Positions 23,913 to 32,432 are shown, counted from the stretch's first letter. The stretch: 46,483 nt of DNA from Candidatus Woesearchaeota archaeon (GCA_023264635.1 JAHFLT010000009.1:1-46483), one strand, 5' to 3'. Made by a program: numbers and translations. The notes: a model not told the origin generated them from the letters alone.

Positions 23913-24662
23913 TTGCGATTATTTAATTTTATAAAGAAAAGCAGAGCAGCTGAATTGGAAGCACCTCCCCCTCCACCGATGATAGAAGGTGAAGGAACAC
24001 TACCGCCATTTCCTGAATTGCCCACAATAAATTCTCCTTCTTCAGCAGGTAAAGTCTCATCTTCTGAAAAGCTCCCATTCTCTCAAAGTAAAAAACTACC
24101 ATCTTTCAAACCTTTTGCTCTGCGGAAGGTAACAGCTACTATGCCAGAAGAGCTTCCACCTTTTCAAAGCACAGAACTGCCCTCTTTCGAACCCATTACT
24201 GAGCAAAAGACAACACCTACTATGCCCGAACAGCTTCCCCTATTCCCGGGAGAGCTTGAGAATGAACTTGAAATAATAGAACAAAAAATTCCCATCAGAG
24301 TCCCTACGCTAAAACCACAACAACCTCTCAAACCACTGGAAATACTTTTGCCTCGCAAACCCAGTTCTCTTGTTTTGGAGGGAGAGGAGATTGAACGTGA
24401 GGCAGTGAAAGATGAACATAAACTTGTGCATGCCAGAGAAAAGCTTGTTGTTGTAAAGCCATTATTCATTGAAGGGATGCGCTTCCGCAAGATTATTGGA
24501 AGTCTTAGTGAAATCCATACAATGTTGGAAGAAAATGAGGAGCACCAGGGACATTGGACACTGAAGGAAGACACAAAAGATACCCATCTTGAGCATTTCA
24601 AGACAGCACTTGAGCACATGCAACGCAAACTCATTTACATTGATAAGGCACTATTCGAATAG
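23913..24662 (+). CDS. Proline-rich protein with helical C-terminus (coiled-coil operon gene 1)
   Basis: The protein has 249 residues and starts at a TTG at 23913, supported by a GGAGAGGTGA Shine-Dalgarno run just upstream; no in-frame ATG exists nearby. The N-terminal motif LRLFNFIKKSRAAELE is amphipathic. Residues about 15-140 are low-complexity and rich in Pro, Glu, Ser and Leu, with repeats of the type LPPF/LPSF/LPLF (for example EELPPFQSTELPSFEP). The last about 80 residues are helical and end KLIYIDKALFE. The next gene ends in nearly the same motif. I recognise no family. It is probably a cytoplasmic, partly disordered scaffold that acts with the next two gene products. Confidence 0.7.
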   Translation: MRLFNFIKKSRAAELEAPPPPPMIEGEGTLPPFPELPTINSPSSAGKVSSSEKLPFSQSKKLPSFKPFALRKVTATMPEELPPFQSTELPSFEPITEQKTTPTMPEQLPLFPGELENELEIIEQKIPIRVPTLKPQQPLKPLEILLPRKPSSLVLEGEEIEREAVKDEHKLVHAREKLVVVKPLFIEGMRFRKIIGSLSEIHTMLEENEEHQGHWTLKEDTKDTHLEHFKTALEHMQRKLIYIDKALFE

Positions 24663-24671
24663 GGTGAGAAT

Positions 24672-24908
24672 ATGGAAAAAAATGAAACAATGCAGGTCTT
24701 TGTGAAGATAGATGATTACAAAGACGTATTGGATATTATGAATATGATTAAGAACAAGCTGGGGGATGCAAAAAACACATTAAATGAAGTTAATCGCTTG
24801 AAGAACGAGGAAGATGCTGAGTTAGAACTCTGGCAGACCAGCTTGGAGGAAGCAGAACGCCGGATAATGTATATCGATAAGGCACTCTTTGAGCCAGAGT
24901 CGCTTTAG
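24672..24908 (+). CDS. Short helical protein (coiled-coil operon gene 2)
   Basis: The protein has 78 residues, almost entirely alpha-helical, with heptad-like runs (MNMIKNKLGDAKNTLNEVNRL). It ends RRIMYIDKALFEPESL, where YIDKALFE is identical to the end of the upstream protein. The shared tail suggests the two proteins dock on the same partner or on each other through this motif. A GGGTGAG site lies a few bases before the ATG. Spacing is nine bases from gene 1 and eight bases to gene 3. Function unknown. Confidence 0.72.
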   Translation: MEKNETMQVFVKIDDYKDVLDIMNMIKNKLGDAKNTLNEVNRLKNEEDAELELWQTSLEEAERRIMYIDKALFEPESL

Positions 24909-24916
24909 GTGGTCAT

Positions 24917-25339
24917 ATGACAAAAAAGGAGAAAAAAAAAGAAGAGGTTTTCTTTGTTGGTGTAAAGGAACCTATTGAAATACGTCGTAATATCCTTGAA
25001 GCTTCACGAGAGATGGTTCTGCTACTGCAGCTGTATGAAAAATTCAAAGCAGTACGTGAGGAAAAGCGTCATGAGATGGAAAAACTCAGAGGCCTTGTAC
25101 GGGAGATAGCACAACTGGTAAGTCGCTTAAAGAAGCATCTGCCTAAGACAAGCCTGCGGGCATTGCCTCTGGGGGAGATTAAGAGACAAGTAAAAGAAGT
25201 CGAGATAAGGGAAAAGGTTCCTGTCCACTTTGTTGCAGAAAAACAGGAGGAGAAAACACTCACCGAAGAACTGACTGAGTTAGAAAAACTGGAAGCAGAA
25301 CTAGCAAGCATAGAACAAAAACTGAATCATCTTGCTTAA
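24917..25339 (+). CDS. Coiled-coil protein (coiled-coil operon gene 3)
   Basis: The protein has 140 residues. A charged N-terminus leads to FFVGVKEPIEIRRNILEASR, then a long helical region and the motif LKKHLPKTSLRALPLGE. A linker follows, and a final leucine-rich helix (LTELEKLEAELASIEQKLNHL) is predicted to form a coiled coil. From memory, similar proteins are common in DPANN archaea, but no function comes to mind. A GGTGGTCAT stretch with a GGTGG site precedes the ATG. Its 3' end overlaps the convergent pyrBI gene by four bases. Confidence 0.72.
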   Translation: MTKKEKKKEEVFFVGVKEPIEIRRNILEASREMVLLLQLYEKFKAVREEKRHEMEKLRGLVREIAQLVSRLKKHLPKTSLRALPLGEIKRQVKEVEIREKVPVHFVAEKQEEKTLTEELTELEKLEAELASIEQKLNHLA

Positions 25340-26862
25340 CGGAGCCTGACAGCATCCTCACTGATGGTCGTGTCACAGTAATGGCACTGGAAAATCCTCT
25401 GAACAGTATCAAGGGTATAGAACACAGAAGGTGCATACTCTTTTTGTTCAGTTCGTGATATACAATTAGGATTGCTGCACTCCATGATGTTCTCTATGCG
25501 TAAAGGCAACATAACCCTCCCTTTCTCAACCACTTGGCCATTTTTAATGTAGCTTACTGTAGCATATGGTGAAAGGACGGCAATTTTATTGAGTTGGTTA
25601 GGAGTGGGAGAATAATCTACAATCTTTAGCACTCCTTTTTTGCCATGTAATGCCTTTTTGCTTTCGAAATTCTTACCAAGTATGACAAGCTTGTCTCGCG
25701 GCAGAGCGAGAAGGTCAATAACCTTGAACAATGCATCTGGTTGCAAATGGTCTATGACTGTACCATTTTCAATGTACCCGAGAACACGGTTGGCTTCTTG
25801 TTTAGTTTCCGTCACATTGACAGGTTCAAGTGTGGTTTTTTTCTCATAGTTTGGCAGTTCATAGGGTTCCCTTATCTCTGTACCTAGTTTTCCCGCAAGC
25901 AGACAGAGAAGAGCCATCCTTATGGAGAGTCCATTTGCAGCCTGTTCTATATACCGTGCATATTTTTCCCTGGTTCCGGGCACAAGCACGTCATCAACAG
26001 CTGGATGTATCTCCGGAAACTTCAGTGAATTTATTGGCAATGGATGAAGAATGCGCATGCTTGGTTTTGCATATGAAAGCAGCAAGTCTGGCGTTAGTTG
26101 CAGAGAGCGTGCAACTTTCTCATACTCCTGTTTATCAGGAAAGCGCTCTTCCTGTATTCTAGTCACATAAAGAATATCAATATCTGGAAGTGTTGATTCA
26201 TAATTCTCACTTACTTTGTAGGGTATATGCGCGCGCTCCAGCGCGGCTAGTTCCTCTGCAGGGGGTTTCAGTTGTGGAGGAGATATGTACCTGAATGAGA
26301 TACCAGGAAAGTGTTGTAGTGCTGCTTGCAGACTCCTGACTGTGCGACCATATTTCAAATCTCCTGCAAAACCGATGGTGAGGTGATCAAGTCTTCCAAA
26401 GAGTTCACGTATTGTAAGTAAGTCAAGCATCGTTTGCGTAGGATGTTCGTGTTTTCCATCCCCACCATTGACAACAGGAATATCGAGAACGTCTGCAGCA
26501 TATTGTGCAGCACCATCTCTGGAGTCTCGTACAACGAGCAGAGAACACTGGTAGCCTGACAGCATTTGCAACGTATGACGAAAACTTTCTCCTTTCAGTA
26601 GTGATGTGCCTTCTGTGCTTGAGAAGCTGAGCGCGTGAGCTCCCAGTGCTTGTGCTGCACACACAAAGCTAAGACGTGTTCGTGTGCTCGGTTCGAAGAA
26701 AGCTATCCCAATTGTTTCTCCTTCAAGAACGTGTGCATAAGCTGCTTGTTTTTTCAGCCTATCTTCTTTTATCATCTTTGCTGTTTCGATAACATATACG
26801 AGCTCTTCTGGAGAAAAAGACCTTATCGAAACAATATCTCTGTTCTTGAAGCTTCGCATCAT
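25336..26862 (-). CDS. pyrBI: Aspartate carbamoyltransferase, catalytic-regulatory fusion (PyrB-PyrI)
   Basis: Second step of pyrimidine synthesis: carbamoyl phosphate plus aspartate. The protein has 508 residues. Residues 1 to about 315 are the catalytic chain, with the carbamoyl-phosphate site FEPSTRTRLSF (STRTR at 59-63), the TSLLKGES loop that supplies active-site Ser and Lys, HEHPTQTMLDLLTI and ILHPLP. After a short linker (about 320-350), the regulatory chain follows: NRVLGYIENGTVIDHLQP and a C-terminal zinc module with CSNPNC and CHYC. In most archaea the two chains are separate genes; a fusion is known in some bacteria such as Thermotoga. A minus-strand TATA-like box lies near 26890. 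The gene is divergent from tRNA-Leu. Confidence 0.95.
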   Translation of the reverse strand: MMRSFKNRDIVSIRSFSPEELVYVIETAKMIKEDRLKKQAAYAHVLEGETIGIAFFEPSTRTRLSFVCAAQALGAHALSFSSTEGTSLLKGESFRHTLQMLSGYQCSLLVVRDSRDGAAQYAADVLDIPVVNGGDGKHEHPTQTMLDLLTIRELFGRLDHLTIGFAGDLKYGRTVRSLQAALQHFPGISFRYISPPQLKPPAEELAALERAHIPYKVSENYESTLPDIDILYVTRIQEERFPDKQEYEKVARSLQLTPDLLLSYAKPSMRILHPLPINSLKFPEIHPAVDDVLVPGTREKYARYIEQAANGLSIRMALLCLLAGKLGTEIREPYELPNYEKKTTLEPVNVTETKQEANRVLGYIENGTVIDHLQPDALFKVIDLLALPRDKLVILGKNFESKKALHGKKGVLKIVDYSPTPNQLNKIAVLSPYATVSYIKNGQVVEKGRVMLPLRIENIMECSNPNCISRTEQKEYAPSVFYTLDTVQRIFQCHYCDTTISEDAVRLR

Positions 26863-26975
26863 CTAAAATAATACAGATATCACAACTTACTTAAAAACGT
26901 TATCTTTTTATATATCAGCAGTGTTGCACCGCTGCATGCGGACGTGCCGGAGCGGCCAAACGGGATAGCCTCAAG

Positions 26976-27014
26976 AAAAAATCTTAAAAATTATTTTTAA
27001 AGGTTTTTTAGGAG
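26976..27014 (+). other. tRNA-Leu intron 1 (anticodon loop, 37/38)
   Basis: A 39-base intron that folds into a long AT hairpin: a 10-bp arm (aaaaaatctt with aaggtttttt, one G-T) capped by a 5-bp A/T arm. The cut sites fit two three-base bulges (AGA on both sides) flanking a central four-base helix that contains one mismatch, so the bulge-helix-bulge motif is imperfect. Confidence 0.8.
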
Positions 27015-27046
27015 AGCTATTGGCTTAGTGTCTACGCAGGTTCGAA

Positions 27047-27088
27047 ACAGCTTTTTTGTGGCTTTGTCATAAAAGTCTGCTGGGAAAG
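27047..27088 (+). other. tRNA-Leu intron 2 (T-loop, 59/60)
   Basis: A 42-base insertion between A59 and T60 of the T-loop. Its first 22 bases match the first 22 of the tRNA-Pro T-loop intron at 18 positions (shared start ACAGCTTTTT). The end CTGGGAAAG resembles a motif repeated downstream. The proposed bulges are AAA and AGT, with a central helix TTCG/GGAA that has one mismatch. Confidence 0.75.
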
Positions 27089-27102
27089 TCCTGCCGTCCG
27101 CA

Positions 27103-27400
27103 CTTTTTCGCTCCATTACAGCTTTTTATCCGTTCGCCTTCGGCTCACTCCCAAAACCAAAGACGAGCAAAGCTCGTCTTAGTCCAAGAAATTCCAAAAG
27201 AATTTCTTTGGAACCTGGGAAAAGAGTAGGCAGTTTCGCTGCTACTTACCCTGCTTGTTTGTGTCTTCACCTTCAGCACTTCGTGCTTCGGCTCAGCTCC
27301 AAAAACCTGGGAAAAATGAGACGGCTGCGCTGCGGTTTTTGTTCTGCTGCCACTTCATTTTAACACTCATGATCGCTTCTGGAGAGACCTATTAGGGGGA
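27103..27400 (+). repeat. Hairpin-rich zone with fragments related to the T-loop introns
   Basis: No gene is visible between tRNA-Leu and PCNA. The zone starts with a T-run (27104-27108) that probably ends tRNA-Leu transcription. It holds perfect or near-perfect hairpins at 27160-27180 (9 bp, AAA loop), 27184-27211 (12 bp with one bulge) and near 27273-27285. Two copies of AACCTGGGAAAA (27212-27223, 27304-27315) also occur in the tRNA-Pro intron (34558-34569). ACAGCTTTTT at 27118-27127 equals the start of both T-loop introns. CTTCGGCTCA followed by CTCC and AAAACC occurs twice. The stretch 27401-27495 holds an AT-rich TATA-like element for PCNA (near 27449-27462). Confidence 0.6.
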
Positions 27401-27495
27401 TAATTATTTACTGAATTAGCCTATGCTATCCTAAATAATAGAACACATAAAAAAATATAAAGAGATGATAAACTGGGAAAAGTGGGGGTGTTGTC

Positions 27496-28239
27496 ATGCG
27501 TTTAACATTATCAGAACCGCGCTACTTAAAAGATAGTGTCTCTATTATCTCAGACCTAGTTAATGAAGCGAGATTTAAAATTACACCGGAAGCAGTAGAG
27601 TTAGTCGCTATGGACCCGGCGAATGTGGCTATGGTCATTTTCAAACTACTCTCCACAACATTCTCGGAATACGATGTCAAAGGAGCTACAGAACTTGCGA
27701 TAAATCTAACTAATCTCAAGATGATTCTCAAACGTGCAAAACCAGAGGATGTCGTGACCCTTGAACTTAGTACTGATAATAAATTAACAGTTCTTCTCCA
27801 GGGGAATACAACAAGGACATTCAGCATACCGATAATAGATGTTGAGGAGAAGGAACAGAAAATCCCCGATTTATCATTCACAGCAACAGTGAGGACAAAA
27901 TCATCTATCTTTAATGAAGCTATTGAAGATGCAGAGATAGTGGCTGAATCCGTCAGCTTATTGGGCACTCCTGAAAGATTCACAGTTGTGGCAGAAGGGG
28001 ATATGTCCAAAGCCAGAGTAGATATAGACAAAAATGCTGCAACCGACATACTGGTTAAAGCAGCTAGTGTGAAATCAAAATACTCCATTGAATACCTAAA
28101 AATGATGATGGCAGCCTCAAAATTAGCAGATAATGTAGATATCCACTTCAGCAAGGATTATCCTCTGCGGCTTGATTATAAGGTAGTGGATAAATTGTTG
28201 CTGTCATTTATTCTGGCGCCACGAGTGGAGAACGATTAG
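27496..28239 (+). CDS. pcn: Sliding clamp PCNA
   Basis: The ring-shaped processivity factor for DNA polymerase, ligase and other replication and repair enzymes; it probably serves PolB encoded at 34668. The 247 residues match the family. Landmarks are VNEARFKITPEAVELVAMDPANVAMV, the interdomain connector around IPIIDVEEKEQKIPDLSF, and the C-terminal SKDYPLRLDYKVVDKLLLSFILAPRVEND with its typical LxxLLAPR-type ending. The ATG follows a GGGGGTG ribosome site by about five bases. PCNA sits next to an unknown gene that has its own TATA-like box at the PCNA stop. Confidence 0.96.
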   Translation: MRLTLSEPRYLKDSVSIISDLVNEARFKITPEAVELVAMDPANVAMVIFKLLSTTFSEYDVKGATELAINLTNLKMILKRAKPEDVVTLELSTDNKLTVLLQGNTTRTFSIPIIDVEEKEQKIPDLSFTATVRTKSSIFNEAIEDAEIVAESVSLLGTPERFTVVAEGDMSKARVDIDKNAATDILVKAASVKSKYSIEYLKMMMAASKLADNVDIHFSKDYPLRLDYKVVDKLLLSFILAPRVEND

Positions 28240-28270
28240 GTTTATAGAGTAAAGATGTGTTATTATTTCT

Positions 28271-28699
28271 ATGATGAGTGTTATCTCCATTAAGCGTCGA
28301 GCAGAAGAGCTTCCCGACATACAGATTATTAAAACAGTCACATCATTTTCCCAAAGCAAACGTCGCCAACTCCGGCGACTTGAAAAGATGCTCAAACAAT
28401 TAGAAATAAAGGAGCGTATCATTCTTCTTGCACACTTGCTTGCACAACTGAAGATATCCCTCCTTACGCATGATGATGAAAAGATAGCTCACATAGCTTC
28501 AAAGTTCCTGCATGGAGATGTTTGTAATCTGGAAGGCATAAAGGCTGATATCAGGAAAGCGAATGAGCACTTTAGACTATCCAAAGACCTTCCCATAGGA
28601 CCTCACAAAAAAACTATTGCGGGATATGCCGCAGTTCACAGTCTGATAAGGAAGGAGTTTAATCAGTTGATAAGCGTAATGGAAAAAGATCCTGTTTAA
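28271..28699 (+). CDS. Helical protein of unknown function downstream of pcn
   Basis: The protein has 142 residues, mostly alpha-helical, with a very basic segment (SQSKRRQLRRLEKMLKQLEI) followed by leucine-rich helices (IILLAHLLAQLKISLL) and a helical end. I recognise no family. A TATA-like ggtttatagag (28238-28248), overlapping the pcn stop, is centred 28 bases before the ATG, so it seems to have its own leaderless transcript. A second ATG directly follows the first. The downstream stretch 28700-28976 has no gene apart from the ileS promoter at its end. Confidence 0.7.
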   Translation: MMSVISIKRRAEELPDIQIIKTVTSFSQSKRRQLRRLEKMLKQLEIKERIILLAHLLAQLKISLLTHDDEKIAHIASKFLHGDVCNLEGIKADIRKANEHFRLSKDLPIGPHKKTIAGYAAVHSLIRKEFNQLISVMEKDPV

Positions 28700-28976
28700 T
28701 AGAAATGACGGAAGACTCTATTGGAGACCTAAGAGATTAGCCGCATTAGTATAGAACAATTTTTCCTCGAGTTTTTTGCAATTTTGTCAATCCCCACATG
28801 GGGCTTGCCGGGAAAACACCTTCAGGAGTCGCTGAGATTGGAGTGGATTTAGGAAGGAATAAACTATTAAATTTGATTGGGAAGACCGCTTTTTCTGAAA
28901 AATTATGGAGATGATGGTAATTAACCAATGCCATCTTGTGGTTAAATATTTAAACATCAGCGCTGCACCAAGCGGG

Positions 28977-31900
28977 ATGCTCGACTGGAAAAAGCTTGAA
29001 GAAGATGCGAGGGAACGCTGGAGAAAACAGAATCTGCTTGCACTGCTTGAAAAAAAGAACAAAGGCAAAAAAAAGTATTTCCTTTTGGATGGTCCGCCCT
29101 ATGCAAACAATATACCTCATGTAGGCCATATACGAAATAGTATGAGCAAAGATGTCATGATCCGCCTTAAGTTCATGCAGGGTTATGATGTTTTCTTTCA
29201 ACCGGGATTCGACACGCATGGCCTACCCGTAGAAAATATGGTAGAAAAGGAGCTTAAACTGCACTCCAAAAAAGACATCAAAGAGTTAGGCATTGAGAAC
29301 TTCACCAAGCGCTGTAAAGAACTTGCAGCTATGAATAAAGATTTTTGGCTTACGATTTACGACAAAATGGGTTCATGGTATTCATGGAAGGAACCATATC
29401 TTACATATGATAATGACTATATAGAAGCTGGCTGGTGGGCATTTTCCACAATGTATAAGAAAGGCTTGGTTTATGAAGGTAAGAAACCAGTCTTCTGGTG
29501 TCCGCATTGTGAAACAGCTCTTGCTGGGTATGAAGTCACGGATTCATACAAAATGGTAACAGATCCAGCGATTTATGTCAAGTTTCCCCTAAAAGGAAAG
29601 CAAAATACTTTTCTGCTAGTATATACCACCACCCCATGGACGCTCATTGCGAACGTCGCAGTAGCCGTTCACCCGGATGAACCATATGTGATAGTAGAAA
29701 CTGCGCAAGGCAACCTTATTCTCGCAAAGCCACGGCTCAGCGTGCTGCAAGAGCTGGGTATAGGATACAAAATCATTGAAGAACTGGCTGGCAAAAAGTT
29801 GGATGGTGTGTCTTATGAGCCACTGCTTGATGCACCAACGCAGCAAGAGCTTGTAAAGAACTCCAAAGCACTCAAAGTCATTCTTTCAGTTCCTATTCTC
29901 AAGATAAGAGTTGCATCTAAAATGGCACTGAAGAAAGGTACAGCAGAGAAAGATGAATTTGGCCACTTTGTGACGATGGATGAAGGCACTGGCTTGGTCC
30001 ATACAGCTCCTGGCCACGGCAAGACAGATAATGAAATTGGAGAGTATTACGGATTGCCAGTAGTTTCCCCACTTAACGACGAGTGTAAGTATACACAAGA
30101 TGCTGGGGAATTTTCAGGAATGTTTGTAAAGGAGGCAGACAAGGAGATAATCATTAAGCTTGAAGAGACTGGCAAGCTGCTTTATGCAGGCAAGGTAGAG
30201 CACAAATATCCATTATGCTGGCGGTGCAAGGCCCCTTTGATTTTCCGTCTGAGCGTACAGTGGTTTCTCAAGATAAATCCACTCAAAGAAAAGATGCTCA
30301 AAGCCAATGAGCAGGTGCAATGGTTGCCTTCGTTTGCAAAAGAACGTTTCCATAACTGGGTTGAAGAAGCTGAAGACTGGAATGTCTCACGCCAGCGCTA
30401 CTGGGGTATCCCCCTCCCCATATGGGAATGCAAAGAATGTGGAGAGAAAAAAGTGATTGGTTCTTCCAAAGAACTGCAGGAAAATCTTTACGTTAAATCA
30501 CAGAAGATACCAGTGGACTTGCATGCTGTGAACAGCGTGAAGCTCAAATGCAAATGCCATCATCCTATGAATCGTATTAATGATATTCTGGATGTGTGGT
30601 TTGATTCCGGCATTGCACCATGGGCATCTTTAGGATACCCTAAAAAGAATAATGAATTATTTGAAAGCGTTTACCCTGTTGATAGAATTAATGAATCCCA
30701 GGACCAGATTCGTGGATGGTTTTATTCGCTCATGTTTTGTGGTATCGCTGCACTTGACAAGGTCCCCTACAAATCAATCTCTATGCCGGGGTGGGTAGTT
30801 GATGAAAAGGGAGAAAAAATGTCCAAATCATTGGGTAACGTTGTCTACGCAAAGGACGCGCTTGACGAACTTGGTGGAGACACTCTGCGCCTTTATTTGT
30901 TTAGTGATGTTGCGCCATACGCGCTGATGAAATTCAGCAAGGAGATTGCGAAAAAAGAGATTGGCAAGGTATTGGGCATTCTCTGGAATCTCCATCTTCT
31001 TGTAGGTAAAGAAAAAGGAACTGTGCCAAAACAACTTTCTGCCCCTGAAGATAAGTGGCTGCTTTCACGTATCAACACAACAATAAAATCATTCACCGAA
31101 CACATTGAAAACTTCGAGTTTCATAACGCAGGCAGGATGCTCGCTTCATTTATTATTGATGATGTAAGTAGGTGGTATGTTCAGCTCGTGAGAGAACGTA
31201 TGGAGAAAAGTCCAGTACCATATGCCTTGGTGCGCAAAGCAGTAGAAACTTCATGTTTATTGTTAGCACCAGTTGCACCTTATATCGCTGATGAGATTTA
31301 TGTAACTATGTGTGGTGAGTCTGTCCACCTTCAAAAGTGGCCAAAGGCTGGCAAGACAGATGAGAAACTTGAGGAAGAGATGAGGTACATCCGTGAAGTG
31401 ACTAGTCCAGTGCTGGCGCTTCGCGAAAAAATTGCTTTAGGATTACGGTGGCCGCTGATGGAAGTGGTAATAGAATCTCCGAAGAGATATCAAGAGTATG
31501 TTGAGAAATATGAAGACATCATTAAAACCCAGACCAACTGTAAGAAAATACGATTTGTTCAGACTCTTGACAAAGCTACCAAAACAGTAAAGATAGAAGG
31601 AAAGAAAATCTCAGATGATTTTGGGAGATCCGCCTCAGCATTACTGAAACTACTTCATTCTTTAGACAAAAAGGAATTAACAGAAGCAGTCCTTGCAAAA
31701 GGCAAATATGTTGCAGTTATAGAAAACAAGGAGTTTGTCCTGCAGAAGGATTCGCATCTGTTACTGGAATATGCTGTTCTACAACCGTATGTGGCATCTG
31801 GTTTTGTGAACGGAGCAGTTTACATCAATACAACAAGAACGCCAGAACTTGATGGAGAGGGATATGCACGAGAGATTGTACGCCGCCTCCAGCAAATGCG

Positions 31901-32114
31901 CAAGGAAATGGGATTGCAGAAGAGAGACACCATCTGTTGTTATGTTGTTTGCGACAATGAACTGCTTACGCTCGTGCAGAAACACAGAGAAACTATACAA
32001 GAAAAGGTAACTGCGACAGAATGCATTATCTCTCCAGATTCACCAAAAATACAATACACTAATTCTGCTGCTGAAAAAATCAAAGGCAAAGATATATTAT
32101 TTTATGCTGCGTGA
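28977..32114 (+). CDS. ileS: Isoleucyl-tRNA synthetase
   Basis: Charges tRNA-Ile. The protein has 1045 residues from the ATG at 28977. That start is chosen because a TATA-like gttaaatatttaaac box (28941-28955) is centred about 28 bases upstream, and MLDWKKLEEDARERW is a normal IleRS beginning; the in-frame ATG at 28905 precedes the box. Class I motifs are HVGHIRNS (near residue 48) and KMSKSLGN (near 613). The editing domain lies at about 190-400 and includes HTAPGHGKTDNEIGEYYGLP. Zinc-type cysteine pairs are CWRC (near 414) and CKEC (near 484). The C-terminal helical anticodon domain is of the archaeal/eukaryotic long type. The 3' end overlaps the next, convergent gene by 18 bases. Confidence 0.96.
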   Translation: MLDWKKLEEDARERWRKQNLLALLEKKNKGKKKYFLLDGPPYANNIPHVGHIRNSMSKDVMIRLKFMQGYDVFFQPGFDTHGLPVENMVEKELKLHSKKDIKELGIENFTKRCKELAAMNKDFWLTIYDKMGSWYSWKEPYLTYDNDYIEAGWWAFSTMYKKGLVYEGKKPVFWCPHCETALAGYEVTDSYKMVTDPAIYVKFPLKGKQNTFLLVYTTTPWTLIANVAVAVHPDEPYVIVETAQGNLILAKPRLSVLQELGIGYKIIEELAGKKLDGVSYEPLLDAPTQQELVKNSKALKVILSVPILKIRVASKMALKKGTAEKDEFGHFVTMDEGTGLVHTAPGHGKTDNEIGEYYGLPVVSPLNDECKYTQDAGEFSGMFVKEADKEIIIKLEETGKLLYAGKVEHKYPLCWRCKAPLIFRLSVQWFLKINPLKEKMLKANEQVQWLPSFAKERFHNWVEEAEDWNVSRQRYWGIPLPIWECKECGEKKVIGSSKELQENLYVKSQKIPVDLHAVNSVKLKCKCHHPMNRINDILDVWFDSGIAPWASLGYPKKNNELFESVYPVDRINESQDQIRGWFYSLMFCGIAALDKVPYKSISMPGWVVDEKGEKMSKSLGNVVYAKDALDELGGDTLRLYLFSDVAPYALMKFSKEIAKKEIGKVLGILWNLHLLVGKEKGTVPKQLSAPEDKWLLSRINTTIKSFTEHIENFEFHNAGRMLASFIIDDVSRWYVQLVRERMEKSPVPYALVRKAVETSCLLLAPVAPYIADEIYVTMCGESVHLQKWPKAGKTDEKLEEEMRYIREVTSPVLALREKIALGLRWPLMEVVIESPKRYQEYVEKYEDIIKTQTNCKKIRFVQTLDKATKTVKIEGKKISDDFGRSASALLKLLHSLDKKELTEAVLAKGKYVAVIENKEFVLQKDSHLLLEYAVLQPYVASGFVNGAVYINTTRTPELDGEGYAREIVRRLQQMRKEMGLQKRDTICCYVVCDNELLTLVQKHRETIQEKVTATECIISPDSPKIQYTNSAAEKIKGKDILFYAA

Positions 32115-32348
32115 CTTTCTTCCAACGAAGTAGTAGATGATCAATCCAATCAAGCTGTACCTAAAATTGCCAACCATAGTGATGATAAGCAACCAAAATA
32201 ACTTTGTTAAAGGATCCATCTTGCTTCGGGCAATATCTATAATTCCCCACACCAAGAGTATTAACCAAAGAGAAGTAAAGAGAACCCACATACCCATGAG
32301 CGGTGCTACTACCATCATTTGATTCGTCATCATGTCCATCATATCCAT
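32097..32348 (-). CDS. Small membrane protein, PLD-nuclease-N-terminal-like
   Basis: The protein has 83 residues and two hydrophobic helices (about 17-38 and 50-72) joined by IARSKMDPLTKLFWLL, a pattern like the phospholipase-D-nuclease N-terminal (PLDc_N) domain found in short membrane proteins. The C-terminus is basic (GRKSRSIK). The start is uncertain: a GGTGAT site at 32352-32357 is too close to the ATG at 32348 and would suit ATGs at 32342 or 32339 better. A minus-strand TATA-like box (ctatataaac, 32381-32390) is present. Function unknown. Confidence 0.65.
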   Translation of the reverse strand: MDMMDMMTNQMMVVAPLMGMWVLFTSLWLILLVWGIIDIARSKMDPLTKLFWLLIITMVGNFRYSLIGLIIYYFVGRKSRSIK

Positions 32349-32432
32349 ATGATCACCAGAAATACATTATATCCTTTGTTGTTTATATAGATTTTCCCAT
32401 AAATTTAAAAAAAACACTCCTCTAGAAAGGGA

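Larger units (their letters stand above)
26938..27102 (+). tRNA. tRNA-Leu (anticodon CAA) with two introns
   Basis: The acceptor arms GCGGACG (26938-26944) and CGTCCGC (27095-27101) pair fully, with discriminator A27102 and no encoded CCA. The D stem is CCG/CGG. The anticodon stem ATAGC (26965-26969) pairs with GCTAT (27016-27020), and the loop reads CTCAAG-intron-A, giving anticodon CAA at 26972-26974. A long variable arm of 15 bases fits leucine. The T stem GCAGG (27036-27040) pairs with CCTGC (27090-27094), but the T-loop is interrupted. Introns are 26976-27014 (position 37/38, 39 bases) and 27047-27088 (T-loop, position 59/60, 42 bases). The mature RNA would be 84 bases with T-loop TTCGAAT. 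A TATA-like box (ctttttatatatc, 26904-26916) precedes it and a T-run follows. Confidence 0.92.

Noticed and set aside
27078-27094. GGAAAGTCC near tRNA-Leu as part of RNase P RNA
   Set aside because: The bases are fully explained as the end of the T-loop intron plus the tRNA T stem, and no other RNase P landmarks are nearby.
28785-28815. CCCCA/TGGGG hairpin near 28790 as a regulatory RNA or attenuator for ileS
   Set aside because: The stem is short, and the ileS promoter box lies downstream of it, so it would not be in the ileS message.
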